64,000 nt of DNA from Candidatus Magnetominusculus dajiuhuensis. GTDB lineage: Bacteria; Nitrospirota; Thermodesulfovibrionia; Thermodesulfovibrionales; Magnetobacteriaceae. The notes beneath the pieces are model-generated. The model did not search any database. It had not been told where the DNA came from and saw only the letters and a program-made list of their open reading frames with translations. Below, piece by piece: positions 1-7,813 of this stretch; the first letter of the stretch is position 1; every line of letters starts with the position of its first letter. The DNA is taken from assembly GCA_015233465.1 (NCBI GenBank), contig JADFXP010000005.1:62001-126000 (forward strand), read 5' to 3'. Position numbers and translations under genes: made by a program.

Positions 1-46
1 CAAGTTCTTTAAATTGATTGATTACATTAATATCTTGTTTATCCAT
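1..46 (-). CDS. Partial unknown CDS (N-terminal 15 residues)
   Basis: An ATG at 46-44 on the minus strand directly abuts the TAA of the RseC gene (47-49) and stays open to the window edge, reading MDKQDINVINQFKEL. The zero-gap arrangement suggests it is the next gene of the rseC operon. Too little is visible to assign a family. Confidence 0.5.
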   Translation of the reverse strand, partial: MDKQDINVINQFKEL

Positions 47-481
47 TTATTCTTCTATAATCTCATCAATAATAGGTTTATATTCAACCTTTTTGTCTAA
101 TCTGCTGGAAATAATCCTTGCAATAATCAAAGAAATAATCAATGCTGAAAATCCTCCTACTGCTGAAAGCACATCAAGATCAGGATTAACTATAAACATT
201 GATAAATATTTCTTACCAAGCAGTGCGCCAATGATTAAAGAAAGCGCAGGAAAGGCATATATAAGCAGTGTTCCTTGAAGATAAGTAAGAGGTTTTGCAG
301 TAACCCTTACCTTTTGCCCGACCTCTGCCTTAACAACATTTAAGGCATCAATAAGCATTTCATTACCCTTAGAAAGACAAGTTCCAGCGCCGTCAGAGCA
401 ATGATCGCATGACGATTTTTTTGTGACTGCAACAATGGCAGTTACCCCGTTAACCTCTTTTACAATTCCGATTTCATTCAT
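47..481 (-). CDS. rseC: SoxR-reducing system / RseC-MucC family membrane protein
   Basis: A 144-aa protein of the RseC/MucC family. The N-terminal domain (about residues 1-70) carries the family cysteine cluster (SSCDHCSDGAGTC) expected to bind a redox cofactor or Fe-S centre. Two hydrophobic segments follow at about 72-90 and 102-122. In proteobacteria RseC either tunes sigma-E signalling or helps the Rnf complex reduce SoxR. No rpoE, rseA or rnf gene is visible here, so the partner is unknown. The likely start is the ATG at 481, which coincides with the predicted transcription start (see promoter at 488-516). Confidence 0.85.
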   Translation of the reverse strand: MNEIGIVKEVNGVTAIVAVTKKSSCDHCSDGAGTCLSKGNEMLIDALNVVKAEVGQKVRVTAKPLTYLQGTLLIYAFPALSLIIGALLGKKYLSMFIVNPDLDVLSAVGGFSALIISLIIARIISSRLDKKVEYKPIIDEIIEE

Positions 482-487
482 GATGAA

Positions 488-516
488 AGTGTAACATATA
501 TAAAATTATCTGTCAA
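488..516 (-). promoter_or_regulatory. Sigma-70 promoter for rseC, probably leaderless
   Basis: On the minus strand a perfect TTGACA (516-511) is followed after 17 nt by TACACT (493-488). The -10 box ends six bases before the rseC ATG, so transcription should start at or next to the first base of the start codon. No Shine-Dalgarno sequence can fit. Confidence 0.65.
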
Positions 517-568
517 AGTCTGATTTTTATAATTTGACACAAATCCACAAAAACAACTACATTAAACA

Positions 569-1546
569 ATGATAATTTCTATATTAAAAAAATCGGCAGA
601 GTTGTTTGTCACATTGATTGGGATAACCCTATTGAGTTTCTTTATTATTCACCTTGTACCCGGCAAACCAACAGATGTATATACAGAACTAAACCCAAAG
701 ATTACCCCAGAGGCAATAGAACGCCTCGACAAATACTACGGGCTTGATAAACCGATCTATGTGCAATATGGGAAGTGGATAAAGAGAATCGTAAAATTAG
801 ACTTTGGAGATTCATTTTCAACAGACCATAGACCTGTATGGGATAAAATAAAAGAACGAATTCCAATCACATTATCAATAAATATTGCAGGAATGATAAT
901 AATCTTTTTAATAGCGATCCCTACAGGCGTTATCTCAGCCTCTCATCAGAACAGTCTAATGGATAAGGTAATAACAGTCTTTGTGTTTATAGGATTTGCG
1001 ATACCGTCGTTTTGGCTTGCCCTTCTATGTATGATGGTCTTTGGGGTATGGCTTGGGATACTGCCAGTATCAGGGATAAAATCAATGAATTATGAAATGC
1101 TGGGTACTTTTGGAAAGGCATTAGATACGTCTAAACATCTGTTACTGCCAGTAATACTCTCAGCATTTGGCGGTATTGCTGGAATATCAAGATATATGCG
1201 GGGAAGTATGCTTGAGGTAATCAGGCAGGACTACATAATAACAGCAAGGGCTAAGGGGTTAAGTGAATTTGCAGTAATATATAAACATGCCTTGAGAAAT
1301 GCCCTTCTACCGATTATAACGTTACTTGGTCTATCCGTGCCCGGACTTATTGGCGGGAGCGTGATATTTGAGCAGATATTTAGTATACCGGGGATGGGAC
1401 AGTTATTTTATATGTCTGTAATGACAAGGGATTATCCGCTTGTGATGGGGATTTTGACTATTGGAGCGGTGCTTACGCTGCTTGGGAATATCTTAGCAGA
1501 TATTGGTTATGCGATTGCCGATCCGAGGATTAGACATAGAGGGTGA
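569..1546 (+). CDS. ABC transporter inner-membrane permease, DppB/OppB type
   Basis: A 325-aa integral membrane permease of the peptide/nickel ABC uptake family. It shows the N-terminal TM segment with the LIPGKP-like family signature (HLVPGKPTD), about six membrane segments, and the EAA loop ([19 protein letters not shown]) that contacts the ATPase. It normally forms a heterodimer with a DppC-type permease and works with DppA, DppD and DppF. None of these is adjacent: upstream is divergent rseC and downstream is a toxin-antitoxin pair. It is either an orphan subunit serving a system encoded elsewhere or a leftover of a broken operon. Substrate cannot be told from sequence. Confidence 0.9.
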   Translation: MIISILKKSAELFVTLIGITLLSFFIIHLVPGKPTDVYTELNPKITPEAIERLDKYYGLDKPIYVQYGKWIKRIVKLDFGDSFSTDHRPVWDKIKERIPITLSINIAGMIIIFLIAIPTGVISASHQNSLMDKVITVFVFIGFAIPSFWLALLCMMVFGVWLGILPVSGIKSMNYEMLGTFGKALDTSKHLLLPVILSAFGGIAGISRYMRGSMLEVIRQDYIITARAKGLSEFAVIYKHALRNALLPIITLLGLSVPGLIGGSVIFEQIFSIPGMGQLFYMSVMTRDYPLVMGILTIGAVLTLLGNILADIGYAIADPRIRHRG

Positions 1547-1586
1547 AAAATTGTTAAAATATATTTAATAAATAACGGAGAATATT

Positions 1587-1763
1587 ATGGAAATGACACT
1601 AAATGAGATAGAACAATTGATAGAACACAAACTTATAGATTTTTTAGGAGATCCTGATTCAGGGCTAGAGTTAAGGGAAGATTTTAAAGAAAAATTAGAA
1701 AAAAGACTTAATAATCCTACATCTTCAATTTCACATGACGAGGTTATAAAATTATTTGATTAA
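1587..1763 (+). CDS. Antitoxin of a RelE/ParE-type module
   Basis: A 58-aa acidic protein starting at ATG 1587, preceded by a GGAG-like site (AACGGAGAAT). Its C-terminal part (LREDFKEKLEKRLNN...ISHDEVIKLFD) resembles short antitoxins found directly upstream of RelE toxins. Its stop overlaps the toxin start by 8 nt, a usual arrangement for coupled translation. It is expected to neutralise the toxin and to repress the operon. Confidence 0.75.
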   Translation: MEMTLNEIEQLIEHKLIDFLGDPDSGLELREDFKEKLEKRLNNPTSSISHDEVIKLFD

Positions 1764-2010
1764 AATTGAGTGGAATAAAGACGCTTTATCTGATTTGAAA
1801 AATATAGATAAAACCATAGCTCAAAGAATTATAAAAAAGATTTCTTGGATAAGAGATCATTTTGAAAATATAGTGCCTGAGAGCTTATCAAGTACTCTTA
1901 GTGGAACATACAAATATAGAATAGGCGATTGGCGGATCATCTATACTATTGAAAATGATACGGTTAAAATTCAATCTATTGGACATAGACGTGAAGTTTA
2001 TAAATTTTAA
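1756..2010 (+). CDS. Type II toxin, RelE/ParE family
   Basis: An 84-aa protein of the RelE/ParE superfamily. The diagnostic end is present: YRIGDWRIIYTIENDTVKIQSIGHRREVYKF, where the arginines and terminal H-R-E-Y elements match ribosome-dependent RNases of this fold. It starts at TTG 1756 inside the antitoxin reading frame, implying translational coupling. The module appears intact, unlike the decayed pair at 10834-11266. Confidence 0.85.
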   Translation: MIKIEWNKDALSDLKNIDKTIAQRIIKKISWIRDHFENIVPESLSSTLSGTYKYRIGDWRIIYTIENDTVKIQSIGHRREVYKF

Positions 2011-2065
2011 ATAATATATTTAAAACTTTTCTGATGCTATGTAAACCGAGAAGTTATTGACCTAT

Positions 2066-2212
2066 ATGAAAACACATTATGAAGTATTTTATGATATTAT
2101 TATTGAAGCGTTAGATGAGGCTGAATTAGCAAACGCCATTATTGACGGCAGGAAAGATGATTTTGTAAGCGTTGAAGAAATATTTTCTATTTTGGACAGG
2201 AATAGTCTGTGA
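2066..2212 (+). CDS. Small antitoxin-like protein
   Basis: A 48-aa ORF from ATG 2066. The C-terminal sequence DGRKDDFVSVEEIFSIL resembles the tail of RelB/Phd-type antitoxins, which often end in a G-R/K-x-x-F-V-S/T-x-E-E motif. No toxin follows; the gene leads into the repeat-filled gap. It may be an orphan antitoxin or a remnant. No clear ribosome binding site is seen, so expression is uncertain. Confidence 0.4.
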   Translation: MKTHYEVFYDIIIEALDEAELANAIIDGRKDDFVSVEEIFSILDRNSL

Positions 2213-2787
2213 CTTGCTCCTAAATGTTTCAACATTTAAAGTTTAATGTTTCTTAATATTGATAAGATTAGGCTTAAAAAATGGTCAAACAGCAAATGAA
2301 ATGTAAAAATGAAAAAAGGATAACCTAATTTTGAAATTTGAATTTATCTGTATAAAAAGCTGATTATGTATAGTTGATTTTTGAAATGAAAATTTAACTT
2401 GGACAGCAGTGGTCACAGACTTGCTCCCGCGTCAGAGTCTGAGACCCTGTCCATTGTGACGCCTGCTCCCGCACGAATAACCAAAGAACTTGTAGGGGTA
2501 ACCCTTGTGGTTACCCTTTGGGCAGGCACAAGGCCTGCCCCTACGAAACCATCAAGATTAAGTATCCCTTTTTTACCTTGGACAGTTGTGGTTTTCTTAA
2601 AGCCCCAGAAGAATATAAAGATAAAATAGATAATCCTCATGGTTTAAAATCTACTCTTATGAAGACATTTGTGACGAAATTAAAGACGGCACAAGTCCAT
2701 AATTCATCACCCTTACGTTATTAAATTGCCTTTACAGCAATATTTTGATATAATAATCAGAGAGATTCAGCACTATAGGGAGGAAGT
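2213..2787 (+). other. 575-nt gap without an intact gene: repeats and degenerate coding fragments
   Basis: The stretch holds a structured segment at about 2396-2465 with nested pairs GGACAG/CTGTCC and GTCACA/TGTGAC and a TCAGAGTCTGA palindrome. A double family B repeat follows at 2492-2544. Then comes a possible coding remnant at 2640-2700 whose one frame reads FKIYSYEDICDEIKDGTSP before a stop. The apparent ORFs of 68-76 aa here translate the palindromes and are not credible genes. Confidence 0.6.
2492..2544 (+). repeat. Family B palindromic repeat, double (head to head)
   Basis: GTAGGGGTAACC-CTTGT-GGTTACCC is joined by TTT to an inverted second unit, GGGCAGGC-ACAAG-GCCTGCCCCTAC. Each unit is a perfect 7-8 bp stem with a 5-nt loop, and the outer GTAGGGG/CCCCTAC ends also pair. 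The same family occurs at 4198, 17439, 23191, 25331 and 29736. Confidence 0.9.
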
Positions 2788-3087
2788 ATGTTTGGGGAAT
2801 TTAGAAGAATAACATTTGACTCTAACATTATGGGAGGACAGGCTTGTATAAGAGGAATGAGAATTCCAGTTTCCTTAGTAATTAATCTTGTGGCAAATGC
2901 GATGACTACTGAAGAAATTATAAAAGAGTACCCTGACCTTGAACCAGAAGATATTAAAGAAGCGCTATATTACGCTTCTTGGCTTGCTATAGATTCACAC
3001 TTTGAAGAAACCATGCTTCAAACTATTACTAACTTACAAGATGGCAATATTAAATGGCATACTTACGATGAAACATTTTCTGATTGA
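2788..3087 (+). CDS. DUF433 domain protein (antitoxin-like)
   Basis: A 99-aa DUF433 protein with the family signature near the N-terminus (ITFDSNIMGGQACIRGMRIPV) followed by a helical region with the usual EEIIKEYPDLEPEDIKEALYYA segment. DUF433 proteins have a homeodomain-like/VapB-like fold and are normally paired with a DUF5615 PIN-like toxin. No partner follows here; the next gene is a small membrane protein on the other strand. The start is well supported by GGGAGGAAGT directly before ATG 2788. Confidence 0.85.
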   Translation: MFGEFRRITFDSNIMGGQACIRGMRIPVSLVINLVANAMTTEEIIKEYPDLEPEDIKEALYYASWLAIDSHFEETMLQTITNLQDGNIKWHTYDETFSD

Positions 3088-3106
3088 GTTAAAAACTTTA
3101 CTTTTC

Positions 3107-3262
3107 TCACTTAAACCTCATCTCTAACTGCACAGCCCTTGCCAACTCTATCTCATTTTTTGTATTATTAACTGTCTTTACTATCAATTTAATAAATGTG
3201 ATTGATGTTAAAATAAATGCAGCAATCATTTCAATAACCATAGTTAATATAAAAATTTCCAT
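3107..3262 (-). CDS. Small single-span membrane protein, unknown function
   Basis: A 51-aa ORF with a strong ribosome binding site (AAGGAG, 4 nt before ATG 3262-3260). Residues 3-28 (IFILTMVIEMIAAFILTSITFIK is the core region) form one hydrophobic span. A charged, helical tail follows (NNTKNEIELARAVQLEMRFK). It is divergent from mnmA, sharing a 59-nt promoter region. No family is recognised. Confidence 0.55.
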   Translation of the reverse strand: MEIFILTMVIEMIAAFILTSITFIKLIVKTVNNTKNEIELARAVQLEMRFK

Positions 3263-3321
3263 TAAACTCCTTATAAAGTAATTACATACTTATTATAACA
3301 TTTTTATATAATAAAAGGGAA

Positions 3322-4428
3322 ATGAATAAAGTTCTAATCGGAATGAGCGGCGGAGTGGATTCCTCTGTCACCGTTCATCTTCTAAAAAAAGATGGATATG
3401 AGGTTGAGGGTTTGAGCCTTATTATCTGGGATACTCGAAATAGGACAAATCTTACATCTTGCTGTTCACTTGACGCTCTTAATGCTGCAAAAAAAACCGC
3501 TGATACCCTTGGGATTAAACACCGCTCCCTTGATGTCAGGACTAAATTTATTGATAAGGTCATTGACCCATTTGTCAATTCATATATAAACGGTAAAACC
3601 CCTAACCCTTGTATTTTATGCAATAAATTTGTCAAATTCCCTGCTCTAATTGAAGAGGCTGCTAACCACGGGATAGACTATATCTCTACTGGTCATTATG
3701 CAAATATTACTCATGATAGTTCCCCAATCCTTAAAAAAGGCATTGACCCAATTAAAGACCAGTCTTATTTTCTATATGCCCAGACACTTGAGGATTTAAG
3801 CAAAACCATCTTCCCTCTTGGACAATATACAAAGGGGCAAGTCCGTCAGATTGCAGCGAACATCAAACTCTCTAACGCAAATAAACCAGAAAGTCAAGAG
3901 ATCTGCTTTATTGATAATAACGATTACAGAGGATTTCTTAAAGATTACATCCCAAACATTGAACTGCAAGGTCAGATCTTAGACATGCAAGGCAAAACTA
4001 TAGGCAGGCATAACGGAATATTCGGCTATACAATCGGGCAAAGAAGAGGGCTTGGAATCTCTTCAGATAGACCGCAATATGTAAAGAAGATTGATGTATC
4101 AACAAACACTATTATCATGGGTCACAAGGAAGACTTATATATTTCAGAGATTAATCTTACGCAGTTACATTTACTCTATAATTTAAACGAGAAGTCAGGG
4201 CAGGTACAAGACCTGCCCCTACGTAGGGGTAACCCTTGTGGTTACCCTAGATTAAAGATTCAAGCAAAACTTCGTTCTACCATGAAAGAAAGTCCTGCAC
4301 AATTATTTATTGATAATAACGACTCAGCAAGATTGATATTTGATCAGCCTCAATGGGGCGCCTCTTGCGGACAGAGTACTGTTTTTTATTTAGGAGATGT
4401 AGTTTTAGGCGGTGGAATTATTGCTTGA
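3322..4428 (+). CDS. mnmA: tRNA-specific 2-thiouridylase MnmA
   Basis: A 368-aa enzyme that thiolates U34 of tRNA Glu/Gln/Lys. The ATP pyrophosphatase loop GMSGGVDSS is at residues 7-15. The catalytic cysteine pair is expected at Cys100 (NPCILCNKFVKF) and Cys195 (SQEICFID). The GHYA motif and the C-terminal beta-barrel end (Y-L-G-D-V-V-L-G-G-G-I-I) are present. Oddity: residues 293-309 are encoded exactly by a family B palindromic double repeat in the linker of the C-terminal domain, kept in frame. The gene is monocistronic; a promoter for dapL lies over its stop codon. Confidence 0.97.
   Translation: MNKVLIGMSGGVDSSVTVHLLKKDGYEVEGLSLIIWDTRNRTNLTSCCSLDALNAAKKTADTLGIKHRSLDVRTKFIDKVIDPFVNSYINGKTPNPCILCNKFVKFPALIEEAANHGIDYISTGHYANITHDSSPILKKGIDPIKDQSYFLYAQTLEDLSKTIFPLGQYTKGQVRQIAANIKLSNANKPESQEICFIDNNDYRGFLKDYIPNIELQGQILDMQGKTIGRHNGIFGYTIGQRRGLGISSDRPQYVKKIDVSTNTIIMGHKEDLYISEINLTQLHLLYNLNEKSGQVQDLPLRRGNPCGYPRLKIQAKLRSTMKESPAQLFIDNNDSARLIFDQPQWGASCGQSTVFYLGDVVLGGGIIA
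4198..4247 (+). repeat. Family B palindromic repeat inside mnmA
   Basis: The unit GGGCAGGTACAAGACCTGCC and its neighbour GTAGGGGTAACCCTTGTGG are arranged tail to tail and sit in frame in mnmA. They translate as GQVQDLPLRRGNPCGYP (residues 293-309). The 50 nt match the intergenic copies at 2492-2544 and 25331-25383. Confidence 0.9.
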
Positions 4429-4449
4429 ACTTGATTTTTATGTTATAAT
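4421..4449 (+). promoter_or_regulatory. Sigma-70 promoter for dapL-folK operon
   Basis: TTGCTT (4421-4426), 17-nt spacer, perfect TATAAT (4444-4449). The -35 box covers the last codons and stop of mnmA, so the operon can be started independently. The dapL ATG follows 47 nt after the -10 box. Confidence 0.6.
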
Positions 4450-4496
4450 AATTCTTAACTAAAAAATTATAAATTTTATATAGATTTGGAGGATTA

Positions 4497-5684
4497 ATGA
4501 AAAGAGGCATCAATATTGAACTAGCTGACAGGGTGAGAAATCTTCCGCCTTATTTGTTTGCTGAGATAGATAGATTAAAACAAGAGGCACTAAAAAACGG
4601 CGCTGATATTATAGATTTAAGCATTGGCGATCCTGATATTCCTACGCCCCAGCATGTTATCAAGGAACTGCATACTGCTTCTTTGAAACCAGCTAACCAT
4701 AGGTATCCATCTTACATTGGTATGTTACCATTTAGACAGGCAGTTTCTGATTGGTATAAAAGACGCTTTAATGTTACCCTTGATCCAAACAATCAGGTCT
4801 TGACATTGATTGGTTCTAAAGAAGGGATAGGTCATATTCCGCTTGCATTTATAAACCCTGGTGATGTGGTCTTAGTTCCTTCTCCCGGGTATCCAGTTTA
4901 TGCGGTTGCCACATCGTTTGCAGGCGGGGAGGTATATGAAATGCCCTTGACTGCAAAAAATAATTATCTGCCAGATTTCAACATTATTCCGCAGTATATT
5001 TTAACTCGAGCAAAATTAATGTTTCTTAATTATCCTAACAATCCAACTTCTGCAATTGCAACACGAAAATTTTATGAAGATGCAATAGAATTTGCTGGAA
5101 GGCATAATATAATCATCTGTCACGATGCAGCTTACTCAGAAATTTATTTTGATAATAAAAAACCCCTAAGTTTTCTTGAAATAAAGGGCGCATTTGAGGT
5201 AGGCGTTGAATTTCATTCCCTTTCAAAGACAATAAATATGACAGGCTGGAGGATAGGATTTGCCGTTGGAAACAGCGATATTCTTGCAGGACTTGGCAAG
5301 ATTAAGACAAATTTAGACTCTGGCGTTTTTCAGGCAATTCAAGAGGCTGGGATTGCAGCATTAAACACCCCTGATGATAAATTAAATGAGATAAGAATGA
5401 AATATCAAAAAAGAAGGGATGTTTTATATGCTGGGCTTTCTCAAATAAGCGCTTTAAAACCGCTAAAACCTCATGCTACCTTTTATCTTTGGACTTCTAT
5501 CCCAAAGGGAATGACATCTATGGATGCTACAAAATTATTATTAAATGAGGCAGGTGTACTGACAACTCCTGGAAGCGGATTTGGGCAGAGCGGCGAAGGA
5601 TATATAAGATTCGCTCTCACTGTAAGTCAAGATCGTCTTAAAGAGGCTGTTACAAAAATTAAAAAGGTAAAATGGCTGGTATAA
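4497..5684 (+). CDS. dapL: LL-diaminopimelate aminotransferase
   Basis: A 395-aa class I/II PLP aminotransferase of the DapL type, converting tetrahydrodipicolinate directly to LL-diaminopimelate for lysine and peptidoglycan. Visible landmarks are PPYLFAEID and GDPDIPTP near the N-terminus, the NYPNNPT loop (178-184), and the Schiff-base lysine Lys244 in HSLSKTINMTGWRIG. This fits the meso-DAP-type MurE in the same window. The start is set by GGAGGA upstream of ATG 4497. Its last 13 nt overlap folK. A closely related aminotransferase with other amino-acid substrates cannot be excluded. Confidence 0.85.
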   Translation: MKRGINIELADRVRNLPPYLFAEIDRLKQEALKNGADIIDLSIGDPDIPTPQHVIKELHTASLKPANHRYPSYIGMLPFRQAVSDWYKRRFNVTLDPNNQVLTLIGSKEGIGHIPLAFINPGDVVLVPSPGYPVYAVATSFAGGEVYEMPLTAKNNYLPDFNIIPQYILTRAKLMFLNYPNNPTSAIATRKFYEDAIEFAGRHNIIICHDAAYSEIYFDNKKPLSFLEIKGAFEVGVEFHSLSKTINMTGWRIGFAVGNSDILAGLGKIKTNLDSGVFQAIQEAGIAALNTPDDKLNEIRMKYQKRRDVLYAGLSQISALKPLKPHATFYLWTSIPKGMTSMDATKLLLNEAGVLTTPGSGFGQSGEGYIRFALTVSQDRLKEAVTKIKKVKWLV

Positions 5685-6142
5685 AAACCGCATACATTGG
5701 TATAGGCTCTAATTTAGGCGACAGGATTGAAAATTGTAATAAAGCAGCTGCTTTAATGGGTGAATATGGGATAGCGGTTGAAGCCAGATCTTCAATGTTA
5801 GAAACAAAACCATGGGGAGCAGCAAATCAGCCTGATTTTATTAATATGTGCGTAAAGGTCAGCACAATATTAACTCCTCATAGATTATTAGAAACGCTTA
5901 TAGAGATTGAACAAAGGATTGGAAGGGTTAAGACTTATACTTGGGGTCCACGAACTATAGACCTTGATATTTTATTATATGAATATGATATAATAGATGA
6001 AGTTAATCTGCGTATTCCGCATGAACAGCTGCATAAACGAGAATTTGCGTTAAAAACATTAAATGAGATTGCTCCAGATGTCTTTCATCCTGTGCTGCAA
6101 CTTACAATTAAAACACTTTTGGAGAGGTTAAATCATGAATGA
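5672..6142 (+). CDS. folK: 2-amino-4-hydroxy-6-hydroxymethyldihydropteridine pyrophosphokinase
   Basis: A 156-aa HPPK of folate biosynthesis, transferring pyrophosphate from ATP to the pterin. It has the N-terminal IGIGSNLGDR, the PWGAANQPDFIN substrate loop and the signature WGPRTIDLDILLY with the two metal-binding aspartates, followed by IPHEQLHKREFAL. Length matches stand-alone bacterial FolK. The start ATG lies inside the end of dapL (13-nt overlap), and the stop overlaps the next gene by 8 nt, so the three are translationally coupled. folC, acting later in the same pathway, is 1.7 kb downstream on the other strand. Confidence 0.95.
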   Translation: MAGIKTAYIGIGSNLGDRIENCNKAAALMGEYGIAVEARSSMLETKPWGAANQPDFINMCVKVSTILTPHRLLETLIEIEQRIGRVKTYTWGPRTIDLDILLYEYDIIDEVNLRIPHEQLHKREFALKTLNEIAPDVFHPVLQLTIKTLLERLNHE

Positions 6143-7697
6143 ATCTAATTTAGATTTAAGCAAATCAGTCGAAATATCAGAAAAGATTTATTGGGTAGGG
6201 GTTGCAGTTGAAAACGACCCATTTAAGTGCCATCCATATTTATTGATTGATAATGACGAAGCAATATTATTCGATATTGGCACACTGGAAAATCATGATA
6301 AAATACTTGCTAAGGTTAAATCCCTTATTGACCTAGAAAATGTAACACACATAGTCTTACATCATCAAGACCCAGACCTTTGCGCAGGAGTCACAGAGTG
6401 GGAGAGACTTATTGGTAAAGAAATAAAGATTGTAACCCACACAAGAACAACCTTTTTGCTCAAACATTATGGCATAAAATCAGAATATTATTGTGTAGAT
6501 GATCATGATTTCACTCTAAAACTACGAAGCGGAAGGGTTCTGCAATTTGTATTTACGCCGTATCTCCATTTCCCAGGGGCAATAGCCACTTATGACAAAA
6601 AAACCAAAACACTATTTTCAAGCGATATATTTGGAGGGGTATCGGATAAATGGTCATTTTATGCAGATGAGGGATATTTTGAGCAGATTAAGGGCTTCCA
6701 TGAGGCATACATGCCGTCAAGAGAGATATTGGTTTATGGTATGCGTCAGTTTGAGAAATTAGATATTGAAATAATAGCCCCTCAGCATGGTTCAATAATA
6801 AAACGCAATTATATTAAAGGATTAATCGCCCAGATGAAAAATCTTAACTGCGGATTATTTATTGAGCAGGAGTATTATAATGAATTAAAAGAGGCAGAAG
6901 AAAAACTAAAAGAGGCATATAATATCATAAAAAAAGACCTCCAGTCAGCAGGCGACCTTCAAAAAAAGATGCTGCCTAATCCTTCTACAATTGTGGGGTA
7001 TAAATTTAATTGGATATTTGAACCTTCAAGTTTTATTGGGGGGGATGCCTTTAATTATTTTAGACTTAACGGTAGATACATTGGATTTTATCTCTTAGAT
7101 GTAACCGGACATGGGATACCTGCAGCGCTTTTATCTTTTACTGCAAGTAAGACCTTATCTCCTCATGGCGAGAGTAGTCCTTTAATCAAACTGATAAATA
7201 ATGAAATAGAAGTATTAATGCCTTCAAAGGCAGTTGAAGAAATCAACAAACGATTCCAAAGGGCAAAAGGCACAACTCAATATTTTACAATGGTATATGG
7301 AATAATAGATATTCAAACAAATGGAGTAAAACTTATAAGGGCTGGACATGCAGTGCCAATATATCAACCCAAAAACGGCAATCCTGTATTTCTAGAAAAA
7401 GGCGGACTTCCGATTGGGCTTATTCCTAATGTTGATTATAAAGACGAAGAAGAGATAACAATGTCAGAAGGGGATAGGCTTTTTATTTATTCAGACGGCA
7501 TATCAGAGTGTTTTAATAATAATAGTGAACAATTTTCTGGGGAGAGATTGATAGAATATCTCAAAGATAATAAGTCTAAACCTCTTGATGAATTATTGAA
7601 AAATTTAAAAGAGATTTTAATAAAATGGCGCGGCGGGGACAGCTTTGATGACGATGTGTCTATGGTTGCGATTGAAAAGATAGAAGCTAAAGAATGA
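6135..7697 (+). CDS. ODP-type metallo-beta-lactamase sensor fused to SpoIIE/RsbU-type PP2C phosphatase
   Basis: A 520-aa two-domain cytoplasmic protein. Residues 1-235 form a metallo-beta-lactamase fold of the flavodiiron/ODP oxygen-sensor type, with likely di-iron ligands H76/D79/D81 (LHHQDPDL), H145 (YLHFPGA), D164 (SSDIFGG) and H218 (PQHGSI). A coiled-coil linker (about 243-280) leads to a SpoIIE-like phosphatase (about 283-518) with metal aspartates in IGGDAFNYF, LLDVTGHGIPAA, YSDGISE and DDDVSMVAIE. Family knowledge suggests O2/NO- or redox-controlled dephosphorylation of an anti-sigma antagonist. No kinase or STAS partner is adjacent. It overlaps folK by 8 nt. Confidence 0.85.
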   Translation: MNESNLDLSKSVEISEKIYWVGVAVENDPFKCHPYLLIDNDEAILFDIGTLENHDKILAKVKSLIDLENVTHIVLHHQDPDLCAGVTEWERLIGKEIKIVTHTRTTFLLKHYGIKSEYYCVDDHDFTLKLRSGRVLQFVFTPYLHFPGAIATYDKKTKTLFSSDIFGGVSDKWSFYADEGYFEQIKGFHEAYMPSREILVYGMRQFEKLDIEIIAPQHGSIIKRNYIKGLIAQMKNLNCGLFIEQEYYNELKEAEEKLKEAYNIIKKDLQSAGDLQKKMLPNPSTIVGYKFNWIFEPSSFIGGDAFNYFRLNGRYIGFYLLDVTGHGIPAALLSFTASKTLSPHGESSPLIKLINNEIEVLMPSKAVEEINKRFQRAKGTTQYFTMVYGIIDIQTNGVKLIRAGHAVPIYQPKNGNPVFLEKGGLPIGLIPNVDYKDEEEITMSEGDRLFIYSDGISECFNNNSEQFSGERLIEYLKDNKSKPLDELLKNLKEILIKWRGGDSFDDDVSMVAIEKIEAKE

Positions 7698-7771
7698 GGG
7701 CTCTGCCCTTTATATCTACGGGCTCCCTTTAGGGATGGCTCCCGCAAAGGGACTTGTCCCTTTTGAACCCA
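7697..7771 (+). repeat. Family A palindromic repeat
   Basis: AGGGCTCTGCCCT, a spacer, then AAAGGGACTTGTCCCTTTTG and AACCCA. Two hairpins lie in the 116-nt gap between convergent genes, starting at the phosphatase stop codon; the copy has an extra GGCTCCCTTTAGGGATGGCT segment. It may end transcription from either side. Confidence 0.85.
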
Positions 7772-7813
7772 CTATTTTTAAAAACCTTCTATGTTTTATT
7801 GGTTGACTAAATG

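Noticed and set aside
2399-2724. Three ORFs of 68-76 aa on both strands in the repeat-rich gap
   Set aside because: They translate the GTAGGGG palindromes and lack ribosome sites; no protein-like pattern except a short possible remnant near 2640-2700.
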